NCBI RefSeq assembly: GCF_000744735.1
Contig: NZ_JQMM01000001.1
Span: forward strand, 1,550,001 to 1,614,000
Direction: 5' to 3'
DNA: 64,000 nt
Source of the DNA: Porticoccus hydrocarbonoclasticus MCTG13d
GTDB taxonomy: Bacteria > Pseudomonadota > Gammaproteobacteria > Pseudomonadales > Porticoccaceae
A model generated the notes under the pieces. That model was not told the DNA's origin. It made no database searches and was given only the letters and a program-made list of their open reading frames with translations. Both the position numbers and the translations under genes were made by a program. Numbering within the stretch: the stretch's first letter is position 1; every line of letters begins with the position of its first letter. Positions 23,401 to 33,336 of this stretch are shown here, piece by piece.

Positions 23401-24468
23401 TTACCTTGTTGATTGGTTGGGTTGTTGCCGTTCTTGCAATTCCTGTAAAAGTTGCCTGACGGGCTGGGCGGTGCCCACCGCCAGTGTTGACTGGGGGTTA
23501 TACCAGACCAGCGCGCTGGTATCCATGACCCGCTGCTGTGGCTGAACGGTGATCAGCGCCGGTTGGTAGTCCAGATGGTAATGGCTGAAGCTGTGGCGTC
23601 GGCCGGGCAGTAACTCCCAGTCTGTTGCGCGGTAACCGAGGCTGTTACAGGTCTGTTCTATCTCGCCTTTATGGTCGCATTGGGGAAACACCCAGAGTCC
23701 GCCCCACAGGCCACTGGCGGGGCGCTGTTGCAATAGCACTTCCCCTGCCGGGTTTTGAATGACCAGAAACAGGCATTGGCGAACCGGCTGCTGCCGATGG
23801 GGTTTTTTGCCTGGGTAGCGGGTGGGTGTGCCCTCTGCCAGTGCTTTGCATTCCTCTGAGAGCGGACATTGGCCGCAGGCCGGTTTGCTGCGGGTGCAGA
23901 GGGTGGCGCCGAGATCCATGATTGCCTGGGTGTAATCGCCAAAACGCTGCGCCGGGGTATGTTGCTCGGCCAATTCCCAGAGTTGTCTGGCGACTGATGT
24001 CTGACCGGGCCAGCCGTCGATGCCATGATAGCGGGCGAGCACCCGTTTGACGTTGCCGTCGAGAATGGCGGCCCGCTTGTCGAGGGCAATGGCACAGATG
24101 GCGCCAGCGGTGGAGCGGCCGATGCCAGGCAGTGCCATTAATTGTTCCTGGGTATCCGGAAAAACACCGCCATGTTCTGTGCAAACAAGCTGTGCCGAGC
24201 GATGCAGATTGCGGGCCCGGGCGTAGTAACCGAGACCGGTCCACTGTTGCAACACGTCATCGAGCGGGGCTTTTGCCAGTGATGAAATGTCGGGGAAACG
24301 CGCCATGAACCGCTGAAAGTAGGGGATAACGGTGCTGACCTGGGTTTGCTGCAACATGATTTCCGACACCCATACCCGATAGGGGTCTTTGTGCTGCTGC
24401 CAGGGCAAGTCCTTGCGGCCGTGCTGGTCAAACCAGCACAGCAGTTGGTCGGAAAAGGTTGCAGACAC
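23401..24468 (-). CDS. mutY: A/G-specific adenine glycosylase MutY
   Basis: Removes adenine mispaired with 8-oxoguanine. At 355 residues it shows [10 protein letters not shown] with the catalytic glutamate, the helix-hairpin-helix [14 protein letters not shown] near 115, the Fe-S loop [17 protein letters not shown] (C-x6-C-x2-C-x5-C) near 190, and a C-terminal NUDIX-like recognition domain. The likely start is GTG at 24468, sharing one base with the TAG stop of the upstream asmA-like gene, which indicates translational coupling. It is followed by yggX. Confidence 0.97.
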   Translation of the reverse strand: MSATFSDQLLCWFDQHGRKDLPWQQHKDPYRVWVSEIMLQQTQVSTVIPYFQRFMARFPDISSLAKAPLDDVLQQWTGLGYYARARNLHRSAQLVCTEHGGVFPDTQEQLMALPGIGRSTAGAICAIALDKRAAILDGNVKRVLARYHGIDGWPGQTSVARQLWELAEQHTPAQRFGDYTQAIMDLGATLCTRSKPACGQCPLSEECKALAEGTPTRYPGKKPHRQQPVRQCLFLVIQNPAGEVLLQQRPASGLWGGLWVFPQCDHKGEIEQTCNSLGYRATDWELLPGRRHSFSHYHLDYQPALITVQPQQRVMDTSALVWYNPQSTLAVGTAQPVRQLLQELQERQQPNQSTR

Positions 24469-26648
24469 TATCGGAAGATACCCTTGAGCACCTCGTCGAT
24501 GAGTTGTTTTTTGGGGTCTTGTTCTTTTTCTGCTGAAGGCTCTTGTTTGGTTGAGGACTCTTTATTGGTTGAGGACTCCTCCGTGGCCGAAGGCTCTTTA
24601 TCAGCTGATGGCTCTTCAACCGCTGTCGGCCCTTCAGTAGACGAGGTCGGAGTGTCCGATTTCGGTTGTGACAGGTATTTGTCAAACAACTTTTCCTTGA
24701 GAAGGTCCTGCACTTTGCCCTGAATCAGCTGGTTGATGAATTGCTTGTCCGGCAGGCAGCTGCCCCCACCGTTTTCGGCAAAAGAGCCGGTGCAGCGGAA
24801 TGGGATGTCCCGGTTCTGGATCGATTTGCTTTTGATCGTACAGCCGGTCTCCGAGGTGGTATCGCCGCGCAGATTGGCCTTGATCAGTATGTCGTAGGTT
24901 TCCCTGCCGAGATGGGCGGAGCCGTTGCCGGAAACCAGCATATTGCCGATGCCGGTGGTAAAACCGGGCAGGGTAATCTGCTGGTCCTGCCATTTGATGG
25001 TGCCCTGCATGTCCTGCAGGGTGGTGTGGTTTGGCCAGGTTTTGCCGGTCAAAGTTCTGCCCTCTACCAGCGAGGCCATTTCACAATAGCTTTTTTCCAC
25101 GTTGATGTTGTCGACCTGCAGCTCCGAGAAGCTGAAGTCGCCGTTGCCGTTCATGTTGTCCAGCAGGGCTTCGCTGCTGTCGCCGGCGCTATTGCCGGTG
25201 AAGTTCATGGTCAGCTTGCCGTGGATGTCGCCCTGTTCGGCCAGTGTCACCAGCGCTTTGTGCAGGTCTATTGCAGCGACGTTCTGGGTAAAGCTGACGG
25301 TTGGGGTGGCTCTGCCAAGGTCTGCCCTGGCGGTGGTTTTGAAGGTGCCGCCAAATATGCCGCCGGAGAGTTCGCTGACTTGCACCACTTTGCCATTGGC
25401 CAGCAGTTTGAGGCGGAGATTGTCCACGCGGATGTTATCCGCCGTCAGGCTTGCCAGGCTCAGTTCCACTTCGCCCTTGCCGCCTTCGAGCAGCGCCAGC
25501 GGTGCCAGTAATGGGGTGAAGAGGGCAGCTTGCTGCTCGGTGGATTCCGTTTCGCTGGTGGCGGGCAGGGCAAGGTGATCGCCCTCTATTTTCATGGATA
25601 GCTGTCGAGTTCCCTGAAGTTGCAGGTTCATATTGCCGGTGGCATTAAATTCGTCCAGCGCCAGTTTCAGGTTGCTCAGGGCAACGGCTTTTTCCGATAC
25701 GGCAAACGTGGTGGCGATGCCCACTTTTTTGAAACCTTCGGGAGGCTCTTCTATCGGCAGCTCTGCGAGGACGAGGTTCTGTAGCGACAGTTCGCCCTGC
25801 AGCGCAGGAGCGGTTTGCAATCCTGCGCCATTGACCGCGCCACTGATGCTCGCCGATCCCAGCTTGCCGGTGATGTCTGTGACGGAGAGGCTGTCTGTGT
25901 CTCCCTCATAACCGGCATTGAACTTCAACGTCAGCGGCAGTTTATCCAGCCCTTTAACCGATAGTCTGGCATCGGAAAGGGTGAGTTTTTGTGGGCTGGC
26001 CTCAACGGCGACAAAGGATTGCAGTGCGACCTGCAGGGTTGGCTGATCGGGGAGTGTGGTTATGAAGTTGAGGTTTATGGCAAAGGGTTTGCCATCGAGA
26101 TTGAGTTTTGTGCTGGTAAAGTTGAGTTGTTCGAATATCCGGTCAGGTGCGTCCGGTGATGTCACGGTGATCCGGCTATCGGTCAGGGAGATTTCATCGA
26201 TGGCCAGCTCAAAAGGCAGGTCACCGGTTTTTGTGTCACTGGTAGCTGCAGCGGCGCCGGGCAGTGCCGCCACATTGGCGGCTTCGGCGGCTGTTTTCGT
26301 GCGGATATCGGCACCGTCAATGGTGATCGCTTGCAGGCGAACAGTGCGTGTCAGCAGTGCTCGCCAGTCGAGAATCAGGCTGGCTTCCCGAAATTTTATA
26401 TCGGGTATTCCGGTATCTTCTTTGGTGGCGGTGAGTGATGAGCTGCCCGCCTGAACGGCCAGATTGGGAAAGAACGACCAGCTCAGGTCGCCGTCTATTT
26501 TCAGCTCGAGGTCATTCTGTCGGGCAAGTTTTTCCAGTTCAGGTTTGTAGGTGTTCGGGTCGACGCCAAATAGCAGAAAAGTTACGCCCCCGGCCACAAC
26601 CAACATCAACACCAGTAACATTACCAATATAATTCTTAGCAGTTTCAT
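24468..26648 (-). CDS. AsmA-family protein
   Basis: A 726-residue envelope protein with an N-terminal membrane anchor (residues 3-29) and the AsmA core: a repeated beta-groove fold with [13 protein letters not shown] near the start, [13 protein letters not shown] and, near residue 585, the typical [23 protein letters not shown]. AsmA-like proteins are implicated in lipid transport between inner and outer membrane. The C-terminus ends in a low-complexity Glu/Ser/Thr/Pro-rich tail (about residues 665-712) built from loose repeats of [15 protein letters not shown] type, which is not part of the usual fold. It is followed directly by mutY. Confidence 0.88.
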   Translation of the reverse strand: MKLLRIILVMLLVLMLVVAGGVTFLLFGVDPNTYKPELEKLARQNDLELKIDGDLSWSFFPNLAVQAGSSSLTATKEDTGIPDIKFREASLILDWRALLTRTVRLQAITIDGADIRTKTAAEAANVAALPGAAAATSDTKTGDLPFELAIDEISLTDSRITVTSPDAPDRIFEQLNFTSTKLNLDGKPFAINLNFITTLPDQPTLQVALQSFVAVEASPQKLTLSDARLSVKGLDKLPLTLKFNAGYEGDTDSLSVTDITGKLGSASISGAVNGAGLQTAPALQGELSLQNLVLAELPIEEPPEGFKKVGIATTFAVSEKAVALSNLKLALDEFNATGNMNLQLQGTRQLSMKIEGDHLALPATSETESTEQQAALFTPLLAPLALLEGGKGEVELSLASLTADNIRVDNLRLKLLANGKVVQVSELSGGIFGGTFKTTARADLGRATPTVSFTQNVAAIDLHKALVTLAEQGDIHGKLTMNFTGNSAGDSSEALLDNMNGNGDFSFSELQVDNINVEKSYCEMASLVEGRTLTGKTWPNHTTLQDMQGTIKWQDQQITLPGFTTGIGNMLVSGNGSAHLGRETYDILIKANLRGDTTSETGCTIKSKSIQNRDIPFRCTGSFAENGGGSCLPDKQFINQLIQGKVQDLLKEKLFDKYLSQPKSDTPTSSTEGPTAVEEPSADKEPSATEESSTNKESSTKQEPSAEKEQDPKKQLIDEVLKGIFR

Positions 26649-26673
26649 GGGTATTTCTCTCTGTCCGGAAAAG

Positions 26674-26716
26674 CAAAACGGCCATTGCAGGCAACTATGT
26701 TACTCGCAATGGCCGT
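26674..26716 (-). terminator. terminator after the TonB-receptor gene
   Basis: An 11-bp perfect stem ACGGCCATTGC / GCAATGGCCGT with a 17-base loop; on the minus strand it is followed by TTTTGCTTTT. It separates the receptor gene from the asmA-like gene. Confidence 0.8.
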
Positions 26717-26757
26717 GATTGTTTACCTGTACGCGATGTGTTGGTGCCGCTGCCGGA

Positions 26758-28761
26758 TCAGAAGCTGTAGCGTACCCCCAGCTCAAGACTCAGGCGTCCC
26801 TCGGGAGCGAACTCCCGCAGAAAGGACGTGGAGTTACGGATTTCTTCATCCAGCAGGTTGTTGGCCTTGGCAAAAAACAGCCAGTCCCCGGCGGCAGTAT
26901 CCACATGGTAGTTGAAGTGGGCATCCAGGCGGGTGTAGCTGTCGGTATCCTCTTCAAATTCACCGGCGTGGTTCTGTTTCTTGACGTCGGTGAGCCGGAA
27001 GCCGGTGTGCCAGTTGTAGGCCTGATAATCCAGTGCTATGCCATAACGCAGTGGCGGGATTCTTGGCACATCACCGCCTTTATCGAGCTTGGCACGCACG
27101 TAATCACCGAATATTTCCACCTGCCAGTTATCCTTGAATGGAACGACCAGTGAGGCTTCGGCACCCCTGAAGGTGGCATCCTGTTGCTGGAACTGATAGA
27201 TATCCAGCTCCTCTTCCTCGTTTTCTTCGCCGGTATTTTTCTTGAAGATAAAATCATCAATTTTGTTGTAGAAAATACTCAGTTTCAGATCAACTGGCCC
27301 CTGGTAACGATAGCCCAGCTCAATATTGTGGCTGGTTTCCTCATCGAGATCCCTATCGCCGACATCAAAGCTCTGGCTGGCGAAGTGGGGACCATTGGAC
27401 AACAGTTCCTCAACGACGGGAGCACGATCTGCGCGGCTCAGTGAGAGACTCAACGACTGCTCGTCGGTCACCTGCCAGAGGCTGCCCGCGGACAGGCTGT
27501 AAATGTTATGGCTGATTTTGGAACCGTTGTCCGGGTCTACGGTTTGCCGGTCAAAGCGGGCCCCGAGCTCATGGGTGAACTGGTTGTGAGTGGTCTCTCC
27601 AACCCAGAACAACCCACCCTGACGGATATCGGACTTGGGCACGAAGGCTTCATCGCCGATGGCTCCGAAGCGGCGATCTTCCAGTTGTGTACCGAAAGCG
27701 CCTTTCCAGCCGGCAATTTCCCGGTGTACCAGTTCCCCCCTGAATTCAAACGCTTCATTGAAGAATTTGGTGCCTTTTTCACCGCTTTCCAGTTCTATGT
27801 GCTCATAGTCGTTATAGCCGAGACGGAAGCGGCCCAGTTCGATACCGGGCAGGATGTTTGCCCATTCGCCCTTCAGGTCGATCCGGGTCTGTTCCATATC
27901 GATGCGAATCAATTCAACTTCTTCATCGTCATCGTGGTCATCTTCTTCGTGATGCCCGTGGGATCCCGGCGGTATGCCGTATTCATTGTTGATCTGGCTG
28001 AACGACATACCGATAAAACCTTCATCGCCTATCCAGGATAATCCTGCACTGAATGCGTCGGCCCGGGTGTCGGTATTTTCGATATAGCCACGGGTGCTTT
28101 CAGGCTCTTCACCGGGTTCCGGTTCCTGGGCATAACCCTGAACCTTGAGGTCATTGCTTTCCCGGTAAATACCATCCAGGTGCCACGCCCAGCTGCCGGC
28201 GCCACCATCCAGTTTGAACACGGTGCTGTCCTGGTCGCTGCCGGTGTTATGGCGATATTCCACGGCACCTTCAAGCTTCTCGGGCACCTTGTCGGGAATG
28301 CGGTTGTCGATGACATTGACCACGCCGCCGACCGCACCGCTGCCATAGCGCAGTGTGGCTGGTCCCCGCAGGATTTCGATACGTTCCGCCAGCAATGCTT
28401 CCGTGGTGATGGCGTGATCGCCACTCACGGTAGAGGCATCCATGGTGCCGAGACCATCCTGCAGGACGCGAACACGGTTATCGCTCTGACCGCGAATCAC
28501 GGGTTTGCCAACCCCGGGGCCAAACCCCTGGTTGGTGACGCCGAGTTCATCCTTGAGGGATTCACCGATGGTTGCGGCGGCCTTGTTGCGCAGGTTTTCA
28601 CCCGACAGAACACTGACGGACTGTTTTATTCCGGCAGAGTCCTCCTGTAGTGGTGAGGCAGAGATGATCACTTCATTGATTTCGTTGTGGTGCTGGCTTT
28701 GCGCCAGTGCAACACAGGGCAGACTGGACACGGCCAGTGCTACCATAAAAGGCGTTTTCAT
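26758..28761 (-). CDS. TonB-dependent receptor, probable zinc (ZnuD-like)
   Basis: A 667-residue outer-membrane receptor with a Sec signal peptide ending near ALAQS, a plug domain (residues about 40-160: VIISASPLQEDS, ESLKDELGVTNQGFGPGV, IEILRGPATLRYGSGAVGGVVNVID) and a 22-stranded-barrel-type C-terminus ending in GVRYSF. A loop near residue 270 reads HGHHEEDDHDDDEEVE, a metal-binding stretch like those of zinc receptors such as ZnuD. Zinc is therefore the most likely substrate; copper or nickel cannot be excluded. I see no clear Zur operator upstream. The preceding small gene also encodes a His-containing secreted protein. Confidence 0.85.
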   Translation of the reverse strand: MKTPFMVALAVSSLPCVALAQSQHHNEINEVIISASPLQEDSAGIKQSVSVLSGENLRNKAAATIGESLKDELGVTNQGFGPGVGKPVIRGQSDNRVRVLQDGLGTMDASTVSGDHAITTEALLAERIEILRGPATLRYGSGAVGGVVNVIDNRIPDKVPEKLEGAVEYRHNTGSDQDSTVFKLDGGAGSWAWHLDGIYRESNDLKVQGYAQEPEPGEEPESTRGYIENTDTRADAFSAGLSWIGDEGFIGMSFSQINNEYGIPPGSHGHHEEDDHDDDEEVELIRIDMEQTRIDLKGEWANILPGIELGRFRLGYNDYEHIELESGEKGTKFFNEAFEFRGELVHREIAGWKGAFGTQLEDRRFGAIGDEAFVPKSDIRQGGLFWVGETTHNQFTHELGARFDRQTVDPDNGSKISHNIYSLSAGSLWQVTDEQSLSLSLSRADRAPVVEELLSNGPHFASQSFDVGDRDLDEETSHNIELGYRYQGPVDLKLSIFYNKIDDFIFKKNTGEENEEEELDIYQFQQQDATFRGAEASLVVPFKDNWQVEIFGDYVRAKLDKGGDVPRIPPLRYGIALDYQAYNWHTGFRLTDVKKQNHAGEFEEDTDSYTRLDAHFNYHVDTAAGDWLFFAKANNLLDEEIRNSTSFLREFAPEGRLSLELGVRYSF

Positions 28762-28813
28762 GGGTGTAATTCCTATAACTTAAACAGGTAAATTCAGAGC
28801 TTGAATTGTGTGT

Positions 28814-29092
28814 TCAGTGATAGGCGGGTGGGGCGCGACTGTTGCGCGGTGCACTGGGCTGGAGAAGGTGGGTCGAAGCCGGCGCTGCGACGATGCCGGC
28901 ATTGACAAGCTGTAACAGAAAATCCGGTGACTGACTTTGCAGGGTGGCCAGTCCACCGCTGGCACTGTGGAGAATCTCACAGCTGACGGTGTGATTGTCC
29001 AGATGCACATGGGCGGCCGCCGTCTCGCTCAGCCACAGGGTAGTGACAGCCAACAGGCAGACGAGAAGAATGTTGGGGCTTCGCAAGCGCAT
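28814..29092 (-). CDS. small secreted protein upstream of the metal receptor
   Basis: A 92-residue protein with a clear signal peptide (residues 1-27, ILLVCLLAVTTLWLSETAAA) followed by HVHLDNHTVSCEILH. It is 52 bp upstream of the TonB receptor gene on the same strand and probably co-transcribed. The paired histidines and one cysteine near the mature N-terminus would suit metal binding. Family not recognised; the C-terminal part is Pro/Ala/Arg-rich. Confidence 0.65.
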   Translation of the reverse strand: MRLRSPNILLVCLLAVTTLWLSETAAAHVHLDNHTVSCEILHSASGGLATLQSQSPDFLLQLVNAGIVAAPASTHLLQPSAPRNSRAPPAYH

Positions 29093-29219
29093 AAAGGTCA
29101 GGCAGATAAGTGTAATAAACAGCCGGTGAGTGTAATGACTTCCTCCTGCTTATGGAAGGGTGGCGATGAGGGCCCTATAATGGGACGGCCCGATAACGGG
29201 ACACAGGTTGGAGACGCAG

Positions 29220-29813
29220 ATGGCGGAACGGAAAGCAATAGTCAAACGCGATACGCTGGAGACCCAGATTAGCGTTGAGGTAAATATCGACGGAACCGGG
29301 CAGGTCAATTTTGCCACCGGCATCCCGTTTCTCGAGCATATGCTGGACCAGATTGCCCGTCACGGTTTGATTGATATAACGGTAACAGCCGAAGGGGATA
29401 CCCACATCGATGACCACCATACGGTGGAGGACATCGGCATCACCCTGGGGCAGGCATTCCAGCAGGCGCTGGGTGACAAGAAAGGCATTCGTCGCTATGG
29501 CCACGCCTATGTGCCACTGGACGAGGCGCTATCCAGAGTCGTGGTGGACTTCTCGGGTCGTCCGGGCCTGGAGATGTTTGTCGATTTTGCTCGCGCCCGA
29601 GTGGGTGATTTCGATGTGGACCTCAGTTACGAATTTTTCCAGGGCTTCGTTAACCACGCGGGCGTGACCCTGCATATCGACAACCTTCGCGGTCACAACG
29701 CCCACCATCAGATTGAAACCATCTTCAAGGCCTTTGGCCGCGCCGTGCGTATGGCAGTTGAGATGGATCCCAGAATGGCCGGAGTGATGCCTTCGACCAA
29801 GGGCACACTGTAA
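29220..29813 (+). CDS. hisB: imidazoleglycerol-phosphate dehydratase HisB
   Basis: Sixth step of histidine synthesis: dehydrates imidazole glycerol phosphate. Its 197 residues carry the two manganese-binding histidine motifs of the family: [13 protein letters not shown] with [15 protein letters not shown], and [12 protein letters not shown] with GHNAHHQIE. The start ATG 29220 has GGAG upstream and gives the normal length; an in-frame TTG at 29208 is less likely. It begins the hisB-hisH-hisA group. Confidence 0.97.
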   Translation: MAERKAIVKRDTLETQISVEVNIDGTGQVNFATGIPFLEHMLDQIARHGLIDITVTAEGDTHIDDHHTVEDIGITLGQAFQQALGDKKGIRRYGHAYVPLDEALSRVVVDFSGRPGLEMFVDFARARVGDFDVDLSYEFFQGFVNHAGVTLHIDNLRGHNAHHQIETIFKAFGRAVRMAVEMDPRMAGVMPSTKGTL

Positions 29814-29827
29814 ATAAAGAGCCGTCT

Positions 29828-30481
29828 ATGACAGATTTTCGTACCCGTATCGCCGTGCTGGATTATGGCATGGGCAACCTTCATTCCGTTGCCAAGGCCC
29901 TTGAGTTGGTGGCTCCGCGGGCCGAGGTGATTATCACCTCTGATACTGAAGAGGCCGAGGACGCCGACCGGATTGTCTTTCCCGGTGTCGGTGCCATTCG
30001 CGACTGCATGGCTGAAATTCGGCGACTGGGTTTTGACCGGTTTGTGGCAAAAGCCGTGCAGGAAAAGCCCGTGCTCGGGATCTGTGTCGGTATGCAGGCG
30101 CTGCTGGAGCACAGCGAAGAGAATAATGGTGTTGATTGCCTGAACATTCTGCCGGGGGAAGTGCGCTTTTTTGGTCGCCATCTGCGGGATGAGAATGGTG
30201 AAAAACTGAAGGTTCCTCACATGGGTTGGGACCGGGTTCACCAGACCATCGACCATCCCATGTGGCACGGCATTGAACAGGATTGTCGGTTCTATTTCGT
30301 GCACAGCTATTACGTGGACGAAAGTCGCCCAGAGTTTGTGGCCGCGACCTGTGATTACTCGGTCAAGTTCGCCGCCGCGCTGGTTCACGACAACCTGTTT
30401 GCCGTGCAGTTTCACCCGGAAAAAAGTCACACGGCCGGGCTGCAACTGCTGAGCAACTTTGTCTCATGGCGGGGCGAATAA
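29828..30481 (+). CDS. hisH: imidazole glycerol phosphate synthase glutaminase subunit HisH
   Basis: Glutamine amidotransferase subunit that supplies ammonia to HisF. Its 217 residues show a class I amidotransferase triad: Cys in [15 protein letters not shown], and His and Glu in [13 protein letters not shown] near the C-terminus; [11 protein letters not shown] is the family N-terminus. It lies 14 bp after hisB. Confidence 0.97.
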   Translation: MTDFRTRIAVLDYGMGNLHSVAKALELVAPRAEVIITSDTEEAEDADRIVFPGVGAIRDCMAEIRRLGFDRFVAKAVQEKPVLGICVGMQALLEHSEENNGVDCLNILPGEVRFFGRHLRDENGEKLKVPHMGWDRVHQTIDHPMWHGIEQDCRFYFVHSYYVDESRPEFVAATCDYSVKFAAALVHDNLFAVQFHPEKSHTAGLQLLSNFVSWRGE

Positions 30482-30560
30482 TCGGGTCGGCATTCTTCCG
30501 GCCCGCAATGCCAGACAATCCTTAGTCAGAAAATCATTTATAAAAAAACAGGAATACATT

Positions 30561-31289
30561 GTGCTGATAATCCCCGCGATTGATTTAAAAGACGGTGAAT
30601 GTGTGCGATTGCGCCAGGGTCGTATGGAGGACTCCACGGTATTTTCCGGCAGCCCGCTGGAAACCGCAGCCAGATGGGTGGATGCCGGTGCCCGGCGTTT
30701 GCATCTGGTGGATCTGAATGGCGCATTTGCCGGCGAACCGGTCAACGGCGAAGTCGTCACCGCCATTGCCAAAGCCTACCCGAACCTGCCGATCCAGATC
30801 GGTGGCGGTATTCGCAATGCTGAGACGATTGAGGCATATCTAAAGGCCGGTGTTCAGTACGTGATTATCGGCACCAAGGCCGTGAAAGAGCCGGAATTCG
30901 TGACCGACATGTGTAAACAGTTCCCCGGCCATATTATTGTCGGCCTCGATGCCAAAAATGGCCGTGTGGCTACCGACGGCTGGGCGGAAGTCACCGAAGT
31001 CCTGGCCGCCGATCTGGCCAAACGGTTCGAAGCGGACGGCGTCAGCGCCATTGTCTACACCGACATCGACCGCGACGGCATGATGCAGGGCGTTAACGTG
31101 GATGCCACCGTAGCGATGGCCCGAGCCTCATCCATTCCGGTAATTGCCTCCGGTGGCATTACCAATATGGACGATATCGTGGCACTCAATAAAGTGGCCG
31201 ATCAGGGCATCCTCGGTGCCATCACCGGCCGTGCCATCTACGAAGGCACCCTGGACGTGGCCGAAGCTCAGCGGCTCTGCGACGGCTGA
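30561..31289 (+). CDS. hisA: phosphoribosyl-formimino-AICAR-phosphate isomerase HisA
   Basis: A 242-residue TIM-barrel isomerase of histidine synthesis. The GTG start at 30561 gives the canonical [19 protein letters not shown]; the frame is open further upstream only by chance. The catalytic Asp lies in PAIDLKDG, and a second acid in [13 protein letters not shown]; the phosphate-binding loops are IQIGGGIRN and VIASGGITN. hisF, which normally follows, is not in the window: an integron cassette and murI come next. Confidence 0.96.
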   Translation: MLIIPAIDLKDGECVRLRQGRMEDSTVFSGSPLETAARWVDAGARRLHLVDLNGAFAGEPVNGEVVTAIAKAYPNLPIQIGGGIRNAETIEAYLKAGVQYVIIGTKAVKEPEFVTDMCKQFPGHIIVGLDAKNGRVATDGWAEVTEVLAADLAKRFEADGVSAIVYTDIDRDGMMQGVNVDATVAMARASSIPVIASGGITNMDDIVALNKVADQGILGAITGRAIYEGTLDVAEAQRLCDG

Positions 31290-31307
31290 TTGATCAAAAA
31301 ATAATCG

Positions 31308-33160
31308 TTACGACCCCTTTAATTACATGCGCGATATACAAATGTTATATTTTAAAGTGCAAATTTTAAGAAATAGAATGGTGGGGAATAATGAAAATCG
31401 AATCCAAAGATACAGATATCGAGAGTTTGCTAGTAGGATCATATTTTCATATTCCTCGATTTCAGCGCCCATACTCTTGGGATGATGAGAATTTAAATGA
31501 TTTTTGGGATGACGTCGTAGTTAATCAGTCCGATGATTACTTTATTGGATCAATGGTCGTTTATAAAAAAGATAAGCAGCAATTTGGTGTTGTCGATGGG
31601 CAGCAACGCTTAACAACCATAACTATATTGCTGTGCGTTATTAGAGATTATTTTCTGAAAGTTGGCTCTCAAGATCTTGCCGAGGGGGTACACCAGTTAA
31701 TTGAAAGAAAGGATAGAAGCAATAAAAACGAATATGTCCTTAAAACAGAAACATCATTTCCGTACTTCCAAGAACATATCCAGAAATTCAATGACGAACT
31801 AGAATTGATCATAGATATCCAGCTAGAGGAACAGAATCTGAAAAATGCACATACCAGGTTCAATAAACTTGTTGGATCAGTTGTGAGTGCGATCGATCAG
31901 GATGCATCTATCAAGCCAGAGAATAAAAACGACCTTAAGGTCGAAAGGCTTGTGAGTTTGAGGGATGCAATCCTTAACTTAAATTTAATTTTTATAACGC
32001 TTGATAATGAAGATGATGCTTACCTGATATTTGAAACTCTCAATACGAGAGGAAAGGATTTGGCATTGACCGACTTAGTAAAAAACCATTTTTCTAAACA
32101 CCTTAAGTCCAAGGGTGATGTGGACCACACGAAGCTAAAGTGGTCATCAATGCTAGAAACGATACATAACTCCTCGTCGGATATATCATCAGATAATTTC
32201 ATATACCACTTCTGGGCATCTCGATACGAAGCGGTACCGTTAAAGAAATTATTTCCAAAAATTAAGAAAGATATCACCAAGTCGAAAGCGAGGGAGTATT
32301 TGGACGCGTTGGTGGCAGACTCAAAGATCTATCGATCTATTCATGAGGATAATTTTGAATGGACAAAGAATGAATATGAAGTCTCTAGCTCACTTTACGC
32401 TCTACAGTTGTTTAAGTTGTCTCAACCAACCCCTGCTACAATGTCTTTAGTGAGATCGTACAAAAACAACATAATTAAATATAAAAAACTCCGTGATGCG
32501 CTAAGTGTCATAGAGAAGTTTCATTTTGTATTTACGGCCATTACTTCATCACGGTCATCTGGCGGGATTTCAGCCATGTACTCGTCGTTTGCAATAAAAT
32601 TGTTTAATTGCACTGATCCTCAAGCTGCATCAGACCTGATATCAGAGTTTGTTGTGAAGCTAAGGGATAAGCGCCCTTCTATTGACGAGTTCAAGGTTGC
32701 GTTTAAGGAAGTTATTTATACCAATACGAACTCGAAGCAGAAAAATCTTGTCAGGTATATATTAAAGAAGTTCTCTTTGTATTATTCGTATAAATATCCT
32801 GTCGATTTCGATGAGTTGACCATTGAGCACCTCTGTCCACAGGATAAAATCGGTCAAGATGATTGGCTGGAGTCATCAGTTGGGTGCTTGGGTAATTTAA
32901 TATTTTTGGATCAGAAGATGAATGGCGAGTTAGATACCAAGAGCTTTTCTGGCAAAAAAAGGATTCTAAAAGAGAAAGGTTATTCTTTCAGCGAGTTTAT
33001 CGCTAATTCGACCGATTGGACGACAGAACATGTTTTCGAGCATGCGGACAAAATGGCTGAAGTTGCGTACAACGAGATATGGAAAATATAACAAGGCTAG
33101 GCAAGCCGACCCGTTTTCACTGCATTTCGTTCCGTTCCAAACGGTCGGTTGCTGGCTGCG
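31308..33160 (+). mobile_element. solitary integron gene cassette after hisA
   Basis: A 1.85-kb AT-rich unit made of one ORF and a terminal attC site. The right edge is G33160/T33161 in the core GCGTTAGC. The left edge is less certain: GTTACGA at 31307-31313 has the G|TT cut point and lies 18 bp after the hisA stop, but does not fully match GTTRRRY. No integrase or second cassette is near it. Removing it would join hisA to the short spacer before murI. Confidence 0.6.
31391..33091 (+). CDS. DUF262/DUF1524 (GmrSD-like) defence protein
   Basis: A 566-residue protein with an N-terminal DUF262 domain (HIPRFQRPYSWDDENLNDF, then FGVVDGQQRLTTIT near residue 67; the D-G-Q-Q-R motif is a nucleotide-handling ParB-like signature) and a C-terminal DUF1524 His-Asn-His-type nuclease domain (TIEHLCPQDKIGQDDW near 477, then VGCLGNLIFLDQKMN). 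This is the architecture of fused GmrSD and related type IV-like enzymes that attack modified phage DNA. Its stop codon lies in an attC site. Strongly AT-rich, in contrast to the his and mur genes around it. Confidence 0.88.
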   Translation: MKIESKDTDIESLLVGSYFHIPRFQRPYSWDDENLNDFWDDVVVNQSDDYFIGSMVVYKKDKQQFGVVDGQQRLTTITILLCVIRDYFLKVGSQDLAEGVHQLIERKDRSNKNEYVLKTETSFPYFQEHIQKFNDELELIIDIQLEEQNLKNAHTRFNKLVGSVVSAIDQDASIKPENKNDLKVERLVSLRDAILNLNLIFITLDNEDDAYLIFETLNTRGKDLALTDLVKNHFSKHLKSKGDVDHTKLKWSSMLETIHNSSSDISSDNFIYHFWASRYEAVPLKKLFPKIKKDITKSKAREYLDALVADSKIYRSIHEDNFEWTKNEYEVSSSLYALQLFKLSQPTPATMSLVRSYKNNIIKYKKLRDALSVIEKFHFVFTAITSSRSSGGISAMYSSFAIKLFNCTDPQAASDLISEFVVKLRDKRPSIDEFKVAFKEVIYTNTNSKQKNLVRYILKKFSLYYSYKYPVDFDELTIEHLCPQDKIGQDDWLESSVGCLGNLIFLDQKMNGELDTKSFSGKKRILKEKGYSFSEFIANSTDWTTEHVFEHADKMAEVAYNEIWKI

Positions 33161-33166
33161 TTAGCT
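33086..33166 (+). other. integron attC site 4
   Basis: R''-like ATATAACAAGGC begins the element and GGCTGCGTTAGC ends it. Between them CAAGCCGACCCGTTT pairs imperfectly with AAACGGTCGGTTGCTGG around a 20-base centre, giving an 81-bp folded site. The stop codon of the DUF262 gene is at 33089-33091 inside it, as usual for cassettes. Confidence 0.82.
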
Positions 33167-33336
33167 GTCCGAGATACCCCTGACTTGTAGACACTGAAAA
33201 GGGGTCTGAAAAAAAGGTCGGTGTAGATCTACTCCAGGTTTTAAAACCAGAAACTCTAAAGTAATTCAATCTTGGAAAGTTGTAGTGCTGCCCCAGTTTC
33301 TTTAACGTTCAGCTTTCAGTGTCGGTATTTAACGAG

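Noticed and set aside
24485-24640. Possible CRISPR-like or minisatellite array
   Set aside because: The repeats are irregular, lack spacers and lie in frame inside the AsmA-family gene. No CRISPR array was seen anywhere in the window.
24741-25511. 256-codon ORF antisense to the AsmA-family gene
   Set aside because: Shadow frame of a long real gene; composition follows the codon pattern of the other strand.
28762-28813. Zur operator before the zinc receptor
   Set aside because: No convincing dyad matching a Zur box could be found by eye; two GTGTAAT copies near 29110-29135 are direct, not inverted, repeats.
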